NCBI GenBank assembly: GCA_038380435.1
Contig: JAWZYU010000025.1
Coordinates: 30,480,707-30,544,706, forward strand
Origin: Ryuthela nishihirai
Lineage: Eukaryota > Arthropoda > Arachnida > Araneae > Heptathelidae
Reading direction: 5' to 3'
DNA: 64,000 bases
Shown: one piece after another, positions 38,901 to 50,900 of the stretch
How the letters are laid out: each line of letters opens with the position of its first letter
Position numbering within the stretch: the stretch's first letter is position 1
Notes under the pieces: model-generated
Told to the model about the DNA's origin: nothing
The model's database searches: none
Seen by the model: only the letters and a program-made list of their open reading frames with translations
Position numbers and translations under genes: made by a program

Positions 38901-41900
38901 TTAGATATTCTCGGCTTGCAAGAGACCAGATGGACAGATAAAGGTCAGATTCTTAAAAAAAATCTAAAATTTCTCTTTTCAGGGAGGGACGACAATAAGC
39001 ATCACCAAGGCGTGGGTCTGCTTCTCAGCAGACACGCTAGTAATGCTCTTCTAGGATATGAGTGCATTAATGAAAGGTTTCTTACATCAAAATTTCAGAC
39101 AAACGTTAAAGACTTGAATATTATCTGCTGTTATGCCCCCACTGAGTATGCCTGAGGATGAGAAGGATAGATTTTACGGACAACTTCAGGATATTTTGAA
39201 TTATGTCAAGATAGGAGATATTACCCTTGTTCTAGGTGACTTCAATGCCAAAGTTGGTACTGACTCTAACCTTTGGGGAGGAGAAATAGGCCTTTTTGGT
39301 ATTGGTAGCTGCAATGGCAATGGGCAGCGTCTCCTGCAGGTAAGTAAACTCAATGGTTTCAGAATAACTTACACTTATTACAAACACCGGCACATACATA
39401 AGTACACATGGGTTTCACCTGATGGGCTGCATAAGAATATGATTGATTACATATTAATTAACAGCAAATGGGCTAGTTCTGTTAGGAATACCAGGGCATA
39501 TAGGGGAGCTGAAATTGGATCTGACCATTACCTTGTTAAAAGTGTCTTGCAACTTAAACTTAAAAAGTGTTGTGCTAGGGTTAAAAAATTTACTTTTAAT
39601 ATTGAAGCTCTGAAAGACCCAGTTATAGCCAAAGCTTACCATGATAGGTTACTTAGTCATTATGACAGTCATGGTTTGCTTACTACTGAAGTTGAGGAAG
39701 AATGGGATCATTTTAAACAGGCTTTTTTGGACACTAACAGTACTCTTTTAGGAAAAAAGGAGCAGAAAAGGCAGAATTATCTGAGTGATAAGGCACTTGA
39801 GCTTATTTCGGAAAGAAAGAACTGCAGGAATGTCCTTAATCAATACCCTACTAGTCCTAATAGAAAGCATTACAGAGAACTTAATAAACGTGTAAAAGAT
39901 CAGTTAGCTGCTGATAAGAATCTTTGGCTTGATGGTTTGGCTGACAAAGCCGAGAAAGCAGTTAGACAGCACAACAGCAGAGAGCTGTACCAGATAGTTA
40001 ATGTTTTGTGTGGTAGAAAACGGACAGGTATACAGGGATTAAAGGATAAACAAGGTAAGGTCAGAGAAGGTGAGGATTCTGTCATGGATAGGTGGGCTGA
40101 GCTTTTCAGTGATATTCTAAACAATGCGGTTAGTTCTATTTCCATTGTTTGCAATGATGATAGATGCATTGTTGGCTTTAATGTTGGCCCTATAACACAA
40201 TCTGAAGTCATTTTGGCTGTTTCTAAACTTAAACTTCATAAATCCCCAGAGGTAGATGAAATTACTACAGAAATGCTTAGAGCTGGGAATTTTACCAGAG
40301 TTATTATTATCCCTATTTTCAAAAAAGGTGATTGCAGTTCTTGTGGTTACTATAAGGGGTATCAGCCTGCTCTCTGTTCCGAGGAAGGTTCTTTCCATGA
40401 TTGTGCTTAATAGAATTAAGAATATGGTTGACAGTCAATTGAGTGATGAGCAATGTGGATTCAGAAGTGGTAGGGGATGTGTGGATCAGATATTTTCACT
40501 TAGGCAAATTCTTGAGAAATGTTTAGAGTTTCAGAAACCGTTGGTTGCTAGCTTTGTTGATTTCAAAAAGGCTTTCGACTCTGTTGATCGTCATAATTTG
40601 TGGTTGAGTGTGAAATCATATGGTATACCAGACAAGTTAGTTAACATAATGAAAGCTCTCTATAATAATACTGAGTCGTGTGTGAGAGTTGGTAAGTCTT
40701 GTAGCAATTGGTTTAGCATTTCTTCTGGTGTTCGACAAGAGTGCATTTTGTCTCCTTTTCTCTTTAGTTTGGTTATTGATTATGTTATGCGAAATTCATT
40801 TCAAAGGAAAGATTTTGGCCTTAAATGGTCTGAAGATACGAAAATTTTTGATTTAGATTATGCTGATGATTCAGCCCTTTTGGCAAATGATGTTGATGAG
40901 ATGAACTCTTTCAATAGGGCTGTTGATGAGACTGGTAGTAGAGTAGGTTTGGTTACAAACAGAGAGAAAACTAAAGTGATGAAAATTGGTCAGGCAGGCT
41001 GTGATTCAGTTAATCTGAATGGTTGCAGTCTTGAGCAGGTGTCACAGTTTAATTATCTTGGGAGCTATTTAACAGATAATGGTGATGTGCGGCATGAGAT
41101 TAACAGACGAATAGGGATTGCTGCCGGGACTTTTAAGAATCTATGGAGATTGTGGAGAAATAGGCGTATACACCTAAAGACTAAAATTAGACTGTATAAT
41201 AGTTTGGTTCTTTCTAGGGTTAGTTATGGTAGTGAATCTTGGACCCTGTGTAAATAAGATAAGAGGAAACTAGATGCTTTTGATTCTAGATGCTTACGTA
41301 GTATCTTTGTAATTAATGATGAGGTTAGGCAAAGGAGTCGGCAACCTCCTTTAAGCAGCATATTGTGCAGAGAGAGACTCCGTCGGTTTGGCCATGTTGC
41401 CCGTATGAATAATTATAGATTGGCGAATAGGGTTATGAACAGTGTGCCTAAAGGCCTCAGAAAGAAGGGGAGACCTAGGATGCGGTGGGCAGACAATGTC
41501 AAACAGGACCTTGTTAGAATTGATATGCAGTGGCCAGATGCAGTAGGGATATCTCAGGATGGTAAAAGTAGGGAATCGTATCTCAGGATGGTAAAAGTAG
41601 GCTCGAACTTGGGAATTATAGATAACAAGCTTGGTGCGCTACCAATTGAGCAACCCTCCCCATTCCCAAGACCCATTTTGAGGGGTTATTGTTTGACCTC
41701 CCATCCGATTGACGGTGTCCTTTCCAAGACCAACTGTATCCGCTTTCTCACAAAGACAGAGTGGGAGTTAGCGAATGTAAATGTCAAAGCGGACACAGTT
41801 GAAGCTTGAATCTGAAAACTACAGATTTACGAGCCTGGCGCGCTACTGGCTGAGCCTTCAGCACACACATCCCTTGCATGGTTGAGCTGTCAAGTCATTG

Positions 41901-44900
41901 TCATCAACGCAAATTCTTTGACCAAAATGCTCTATCACACAAATTTCGATCATTGATACACTGTCCAATAATATACTGGAAGGTGTTATCCTTGAGTCTT
42001 ACAGGGCAGGATACTTCAATCGGAAGCGTGCCAAATTCGCAATCTACAGTTCCCAGGTTAGAGCCCACCTGAGGCAGCATTCATATTTACCTCCGCAAAA
42101 CTCCACGCCCCACCCTCGGTCAGTAGGGGACACTGATAGGCTTAGAAAGGCCGCCGTCCATCAGATGGGACGTTAAGCCATGGCGCTCTGTGCGGGAGAG
42201 AGTACCCTATGCACGTTAAAGGACACGTTGGATGACTTTGACGGATGGCTACCAACTATTTTCGAACAGTTATCCAGTGGGTTCCCTTCACCCAAATTCT
42301 CTGAGACATTGGGGCCCATGTGACCTGGCCATTTAGAAATTTGTGCGCAAAAACGTGCCACTCAGAGGTAAAACAACCCAATCATCGAGTCTTGCATATA
42401 TTTTGCACGCAATGGGCTAAATGGCCAGGTCATAAGGACCCCAAAGGCTTAGAGAAGGTTGAGGGAGGGAATTCACTGGAACAGCTGTTGGAAGACAGAT
42501 AGTGGCCTCCCATCAAGGCCATCCAGCGTGTTCTTTAACATGCACAGGGTATGGCTCTCCCGCCCACGGTGCCACGGCTTAACGTCCCATCCGACGGACG
42601 GTTGCCTTTCGAAGTCCATCGGTGTCCCCTACTGACCGTGGGTAGTGCTGAGAGTTTTGCGGAGATCTATCTCAACGCTGGCCCAGCTCGGACTCGAAAC
42701 TGCGAACTACAGATTACGAGCCTGGCGCGCTACCGACTGAGCCCCCCCCCCCCCTATATTTTGCATTATATTAAGATATATTACAAATTACCTTTAAAGT
42801 GCTTTCAAGAATTGCTGGGACCCGATTGCCTAGGAGGATATTCCATAAGATACCAAGCACTGTGACTGCAATGTTAAGATTCTTCATTGCTCCGGATAAC
42901 GTCGAGATCAGCATCTTCCAGCATCGCTGCAATGACGTCAACCTGTGATGAGAAAGATTCGCATCCTTGGCCTTCTCAGCCTCCATCAGAAGGAAGCCAA
43001 TGGGATTTAAAATGATGAGGGAAATGGGAGCGAGAATATACATGTAGCTTGGTAAAAGGGGATGCTTTGCTCCATAGAGGCAATACACTGCAGAAGAACA
43101 AAACAAAAAGAAAACAACTGTAATAAATCAGGGAAAATATAGTTCGAAAACATCTGATACATAGATGAATCTAAGTGATTAAGTGATTAAGTGATTGAAT
43201 GACGACTGAGCGATTGAGTGACTGCAGAGTGATTGTGTGACTGACTTTTCGGTGTGTGAGTCATCACGGGGACTGAGTGACTTTTTGGTGTGTGAGTCAT
43301 CACGGTGACTGAGTGGCTTTTTGGTGTGTGAGTCATCACGGTGACTGAGTGGCTTTTTGTTGTGTGAGTCATCACGGTGACTGACCTTTTGGTGTGTGAG
43401 TCATCACTGTGACTGAGTGACTTTTGGTGTATGAGTCATCACGGTGACTGAGTGACTTTTTGGTGTGTGAGTCATCACGGTGACTGATGACTTTTTGGTG
43501 TCTGAGTCATCACTGTGACTGATGACTTTTCGGTGTCTGAGTCATCACGGTGACTGAGTGACTTTTGGTGACGAGTGACTTTTTGGTGTCTGAGTGACTT
43601 TTTTGGTGTCTGAGTGATCACGGTGACTTTTTGGTGTCTGAGTCATCATGGTGACTGAGGTGATTGAGGACTGAGTGAATATTGAGTGATTAAGTGACAG
43701 TGAATACCGAGTGACGACTCAATGATTAAGTGACTGAATGGCGATTGAGTGACAACAGGACGATTCAGTGACTGAGTGATGGAGTGACAACTGAATGATT
43801 GAGCGCCAATTGAATGATGACTGTGTGAGTAACTACTGAGTGATTTTAGTTAGTGAGTGATTGAGCGACGACTTAATGACGATTGAGTGACTGTGTGACG
43901 ACTGAGTGATTGAGCACCAATTGAATAATGACTGATTGAGTGACTTAGTGGTAATTGAGTGACTACCGAGTGATTTTAGTTAGTGAGTGATGTAGCGACG
44001 ACTTAGTGACGATTGAGTGACTGTGTGACGACTGAATGATTGAACGCCAATTGAATGATGACTGATTTAGTGGCTTAGTGATGATTGAGTGACTACTGAG
44101 TGATTTTAATTAGGGAGTGATTGAGCAATGACTTAGTGACGATTGAGTGACTGTGTGAAGATTGAATGATTGAACGCCAATTTAATGATGACTGATTGAG
44201 TGACTTAGTGGTGATTGAGTGACTACTGAGTGAATGATTTTAGTTAGTGAGTGACTGAGCGATGACTTAGTGACGATTGAGTGACTGAGCGACGATTGAG
44301 TGACTGAGCGACGACTTAGTGACGATTGAGTGACTGTGTGACGACTGAATGATTGAGCGCCAATTGAATGATGACTGAGTGAGTGACTTAGTGGTGATTG
44401 AGTGACTACTGAGTGATTTTAGTTAGTGACTGATTGAGCGATGACTTAGTGACGATAGAATGACTGTGTGGCGACTGAATGATTGACTGATTTAGTGAAT
44501 TAGTGATTATTGAGTGAATACTGAATGATTTTAGTTAGTGAGTGATTGAGCGACGACTTAGTGACGATTAAATGACTGTGTGACGACTGAGTGATTGAGC
44601 GCCAATTGAATGATGACTGATTGAGTGACTCCTGAGTGATTTTAGTTAGTGAGTGATTGAGTGACGATTGAGTGACTGTGTGACGACTGAGTGATTGAGC
44701 GCCAATTGAATGATGATTGATTGAGTGATTTAGTGGTGATTGAGTGACTACTGAGTGATTTAAGTTAGTGAGTGATTGAGCGACGACTTAGTGACGATTG
44801 AGTGACTGTGTGACGACTGAGTGATTGAGTGCCAATTGAATGATGACTGACTGAGTGACTTAGTGATGATTGACTGAATACTGTGTGATTTTAGTTAGTG

Positions 44901-47900
44901 AGTGATTGAGAGACTATTTAGTGACGATTGAGTGACTGTGTGACGACTGAATGATTGAGCGCCAATTGAATGATGACTGATTGAATAATTTAGTGGTGAT
45001 TGAGTGACTACTGAGTGATTTTAGTTAGTGAGTGATTGAGCGACGACTTAGTGATGATTGAGTGACTGTGTGAAGACTGAATGATTGAGCGCCAATTGAA
45101 TGATGACCGATTGAGTGACTTAGTGGTGATTGAGTGATTTTAGTTAGTGAGTCATTGAGAGACTACTTAGTGACGATTGAGTGACTGTGTGACGACTGAA
45201 TGATTGAGCGCCAATTGAATGATGGCCGATTGAGTGACTTAGTGGTGATTGAGTGACTACTGAGTGATTTCAGTTAGTGAATGATTGAGCGACGACTTAG
45301 TGACGATTGAGTGACTGTGTGAAGACTGAATGATTGAGCGCCAATTGAATGATGACCGATTGAGTGACTTAGTGGTGATTGAGTGACTACTGAGTGATTT
45401 TAGTTAGTGAGTCATTGAGCGACGACTAAGTGACGATTGAGTGACTGTGACGACTGAATGATTGAGCGCCAATTGAATGATGACTGATTGAGTAATTTAG
45501 TGGTGATTGAGTGACTACTGAGTGATTTTAGTTAGTGAGTGATTGAGCGACGACTTAGTGACGATTGAGTGACTGTGTGAAGAATGAATGATTGAGCGCC
45601 AATTGAATGATGACCGATTGAGTGACTTAGTGGTGATTGAGTGACTACTGAGTGATTTTAGTTAGTGAGTCATTGAGCGACGACTAAGTGACGATTGAGT
45701 GACTGTGTGACGACTGAATGATTGAGCGCCAATTGAATGATGACCGATTGAGTGACTTAGTGGTGATTGAGTGACTACTGAGTGATTTTAGTTAGTGAGT
45801 CATTGAGAGACTACTTAGTGACGATTGAGTGACTGTGTGACGACTGAATGATTGAGCGCCAATTGAATGATGGCCGATTGAGTGACTTAGTGGTGATTGA
45901 GTGACTACTGAGTGATTTCAGTTAGTGAATGATTGAGCGACGACTTAGTGACGATTGAGTGACTGTGTGAAGACTGAATGATTGAGCGCCAATTGAATGA
46001 TGACCGATTGAGTGACTTAGTGGTGATTGAGTGACTACTGAGTGATTTTAGTTAGTGAGTCATTGAGCGACGACTAAGTGACGATTGAGTGACTGTGACG
46101 ACTGAATGATTGAGCGCCAATTGAATGATGACTGATTGAGTAATTTAGTGGTGATTGAGTGACTACTGAGTGATTTTAGTTAGTGAGTCATTGAGCGACG
46201 ACTAAGTGACGATTGAGTGACTGTGTGACGACTGAATGATTGAGCGCCAATTGAATGATGATTGATTGAGTAATTTAGTGGTGATTGAGTGACTACTGAG
46301 TGATTTTAGTTAGTGAGTGATTGAGCGACGACTTAGTGACGATTGAGTGACTGTGTGACGACTGAATGATTGAGAGTGAACTGACTGACTACTGAGTGAT
46401 TGATTGAGTGAATGAATGACGACTAAGTTATTGAGTGACTGATTGAGTGATAGAGCGATTATTGAATGGTTGAGTGACGATTGAGCATAATATATAATAT
46501 ATATGTATAATATAAATAATATGTGTACAATATCAATTTTTTTTATCAATAATATTTTTAATTTCACGTTAAGATAGAGATAGTTCAAATGTTCTCTGAA
46601 GCTGCTCCTGGTTTCTCATACAACATAAAAACACATAGAACCCACTGACAGTCCCGGATCTAGAAAAAAAAAATAGGAAACAGGAGGGGAGGCAGAGGCA
46701 AGTAACGAATTTAGCAGAAAAAAGAAAAATGGGAGCCAAGATACTGGTTTTCCTTTGCAATATAACATGTAAAAGCAACTTGCATCAGTCTACGGTGGCA
46801 GCTAGGTTACCACGATGTTTATGTGAAAGTAATACCATATTCTAGTTTATGGTTACGCACAAAAAAGCGGAATCTAACACCGGAAAGAAGTGTAAAATGT
46901 AAAAATTCCATATTCTGGTGAAAGGATATATATTTATACGTAAAAGCTAACAGCAGGGAAAGGAATAAAATAACACTATATATGAACAGCAAAAACAGTT
47001 GTAAAGTAACGCAATTTTCGGATGAAGATTTGCGCCTGAAAAGCGAAACTTAATATCAAGAGATACCAAGATAATTACTTTTACTTGGTTGCCGTTTCTC
47101 ATCAATAAAGAAATAAAGAATATTTTTATCTCGTTTTCATAAGAAGCAAGGTTGGGTTGTTTTACCTCTGAGCGGCACTTTTTTGCACACCATGGGCTAA
47201 ATGGCCAGGTCACATGGACCCCGAATGCTCAGAGAAGGTTGGGGGAGGGGACCCACTGGAACAGCTATTGGGAGACAGATGATGGTAGCCTCCCGTCAAG
47301 GCCATCCAGCGTGTTCTTTAACGTGCACAGGGTATGGCTCTCCCACACACGGGGCCACGGCTTAACGTCCCATCCGACGGACGGCGGCCTTTCCTAGCCC
47401 ATCGGTGTCCCCTACTGACCGTGGGCAGGGCGGGGAATTTTTTCGGAGATAAACGCGGAAATCTCAACGCTGACCCAGCTGAGACTCGAACCTGGGAACT
47501 ACAGATTACGAGCCTGGCGCGCTACCGACTGAGCCACCCCCGCCCCAAGAAACAAGGTAATATGTTCACTTTGTCGTCAGTTTGTTGTCCGTCTATAGAC
47601 ATCCAACCATTTTTGTTTTTAGAAATAAATTAAAAGTTATTTTTGTGTTGGATAGGTATTGATGAAATTTTACGATTTGCACTTTCCCAATTTCACAAAA
47701 GCTATATTTTGCCCTCTAACGGTAAAAAAAAGCTGAAAATTTCAAAATTTTTAACGAATATTGCAATCGATGTATTTATGCTAAAATTTTGAAATTTCGA
47801 TGTTGGAAGTGGAGGTCACCAAGTTTCCATTGGCAAAAAGTTCACCCCTTAGACCATGGATTGTGGGAAAATGAAACTTTTATTATTTCAAGAGACAACT

Positions 47901-50900
47901 GTTTGTTTTCTAGAGATAAATTAAAAAATCTTTTTAGGTTGGATACACACTAATGAAATATTATGATATGAACTTCCCGATTCTCCCAAAAGCTGTAATA
48001 GCGCCTTCTAACGGAGGAATTTTTATAAACGAATATTAAAAACGAAGTATTTATGCGAGAAATTTGAAATTTTGGTGGTAGAATATGAATGGCGTGAAGT
48101 TCGCATTGTCAACAATGAGTTGACCCCTTACCCCCAGGGTGGGTGGTAAAAGCAACTGTTTTGATTTAAGAGGTTATTGGGAAACTCTTTTGTAGTTGGA
48201 TATTTACTAATGAAATATTATTCGCATTTTTCAAAAACTTAAGTAGTTTCAGTTTATATTGTTAGTGATCACAAAGCATGTAAATTTTAAAATGTTTTAA
48301 CGAATGTTGCAATTGAAATGTTCAGTGGAACATTTCACTGTGGTTCACACTGTGGTTCAGGATTTAATCTTAGGGGGGAGGGGGCGAGGGACCCGCTGGC
48401 TCGGCTCAGGCAAACGAAGTAGCACTCGGTCCACCCGATTCGTTCCGCCTTGTGTTCACAGCGGCTGTGATTCTCGAGAGCTATAGGGTATTCCCACCTT
48501 ATGTGACTGGGGCGGGGGTGGCTCAGTCGGTAGTGCGCCAGGCTCGTAATCTGTAGTTCCCAAGTTCGAGTCCCAGCTGGGTCAGCGTTGAGATTTATCT
48601 CCGCAAAATTCCCGCCCTGCCCACGGTCAGTAGGGGACACCGATGGGCTTGGAAAGGCCGCCGTCCGTCGGATGGGACGTTAAGCCGTGGATCCGTGCGC
48701 GGGAGTGCCATACCCTGTGCACGTTAAAGAACACGCTGGATAGCCTTGACGGGGGGCTACCATCTGTCTCCCAACAGCTGTTCCAGTGGGTCCCCTCCCC
48801 CAACCTTCTCTGAGCCTTCGGGGTCCATGTAACCTGGCCATTTAGCCCATGGTGTGCAAAAAAGTGCCGCTCAGAGGTAAAACAACACAACCCTTGTGTG
48901 ACCGCTAATTCATAAGTAGTATAGAAATAGAAGACACGACACAACATAAATGTAAAAAATGAATTTTAATTAGGAAAAGATTTTTTGGAAAAATTTGTAG
49001 TCTTTTTTTTTTCCTATTTCTTTGGGGGTGCCAGGGTCCCTTGCCCTCCCCACTCTGGGTGCGCCACTGGATATGTTTATGGTGCAGATTTGAAATTTCG
49101 GCTGTAAGGTATCAAGAGATATTCTGATCATTCTACCGACAACAATACCTGCCTTCTTTTCTCAGAGGAGTACGACAAACCAATTTTCTAAATTTAAAGA
49201 ATTTGATACAAAAACTTTTCCCTTTGTATAATTACTCATGAAATAGTACTATTTTCAACCCCGTCCCCCATCATCCATTAGTATGAATTAACACTTTAAT
49301 GGAGTTAAAAACAAGGTACAGTCGCTGAAAAAAAATATCCTAACACTACGGTTGATTACAGAATTCAGAAAAAATATCTGGCAACGGTGTTTTTTAGAAA
49401 TTACTGATCTGTCAACCTTAATGTCACGTGACACGAAGGTTGCCAGATCACTAATTTCTAAAAAAAATCGTTGCCAGATATTTTTCTGAATTCTGAAATC
49501 AACCGTAGTGTTCGGATACTTTTTTTGAGCGACTGTACATACACTAATTTCAGCCTTATTTTTAATATATATATTTGTTTAAGATCCGAATTCGATTGAT
49601 TTTATGTGTCGTAATTACTTTCACTGGCATGAAAAAGGTTTAGCAATGTGTATCAAACATTTATTTATAGGTTATAATAGTTAAAATACCTTATAGAGTG
49701 TTTCTAAGAGTATATCTCAAGCAAACATAAGCTACCCTTATCCAGAAACTCTAATTCTCAGTTAAAATCTTAGTTATCCAACACCTATTGAGGTGCTGGA
49801 TAACTGAGATTTTATTTAGACACGAGATATGGATCATCATCAAATAAATAAAGTAGTATAAATATATACTTCACTCCAGTATTAAAAAAAATCTGAAATT
49901 ACCCTCTCATTCTCACTTTTTTAAACATTTAAAAATTATTACAGAATGGTTAAATAGAATTAAATGCCAAAACTTAAGAATAGGAGGTTATTTTTTAAAA
50001 TTAATGTTATACCATTATATGGTATTGAATATATGTCGTGATCCTTCGTAAGGGTTGGGTTGTTTTACCTCTGAGCGGCACTTTTGTGCATACCATGGAC
50101 TAAATGGCCAGGTCACAAGGACCCCAAAGGCTCAGAGAAGGTTGGGGGAGGGGACCCACTGGAACAGCTGTTGGGAGACAGATGGTAGCCTCCTGTCAAG
50201 GCCATCCAGTGTGTTCTTTAACGTGCACAGGGTATGACTCTCACGCACACGGGACCACGGCTTAAAGTTCCACCCAACGGACGGCGGCTTTTGCAAGCCC
50301 ATCGGTGTCCCCTACTGACCGTGGGCAGGGCAGGGAATCTTACGGAGATAAATCTCAACGCTGACCCAGCTGGGACTCGAACCTGGGAACTACAGATTAC
50401 GAGCCTGGCGCGCTACCGACTGAGCCCCCCTTCGTAAGGGAACGACGCAGATTTTTGTTTTGTCCCGTGAAATTAGATATCCTGCTTGAACTGCGCCAAA
50501 TGTGGTGGTCTGTGTTAAGGCAACGACGCACTTTCTTCTAATCAATGTAATCACATATGATTAGTTATGCTACTGAACTGAACTGCGCCGAATGGCGTGT
50601 TGCGACTCCAATGACATACATATCGCTCTCTAGCAGAGGAGATGGCTTAGCTCCTTAATTAGATTCAACATTGCTTAGATGAAATAACAGGTCCGTGGGT
50701 TGTTACCCCCGTGCCGACGTATGCCTTAGATTTGCTGCGCCAAGTGATGTATAGAGATATGTCCAACAATTCACGCACGAGAGTTGTATAGGGACAACAC
50801 AGTTTATTCACATTTATATACAATAACGTGCTGGGGATGCGCTCGACTCTGTATCCCTTTGCTGCTGCAAACAATTATCCAATGAGGTGCGGGGGGGGGC

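Larger units (their letters stand above)
38120..41592 (+). mobile_element. RTE-type non-LTR retrotransposon, nearly whole but broken
   Basis: Antisense to the host gene, in intron 3. It has a probable 5' leader (38120-38690), an endonuclease, a reverse transcriptase and an RTE/BovB-like C-terminal domain. The protein is split by frameshifts near 39150 and 40340, a stop at 41255 and a deletion of about 20 bases near 41308. The 3' end lacks the ATGATG tail seen in the copy at 23.9 kb and stops in a short duplication (GGATGGTAAAAGTAGG, twice) beside SINE sequence. Confidence 0.92.

Noticed and set aside
43180..46490. CRISPR-like arrangement of repeated words
   Set aside because: The spacers are themselves repeated, the context is an arthropod intron, and there are no cas genes. 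The same applies to the arrays at 4.0, 29.2 and 33.2 kb.
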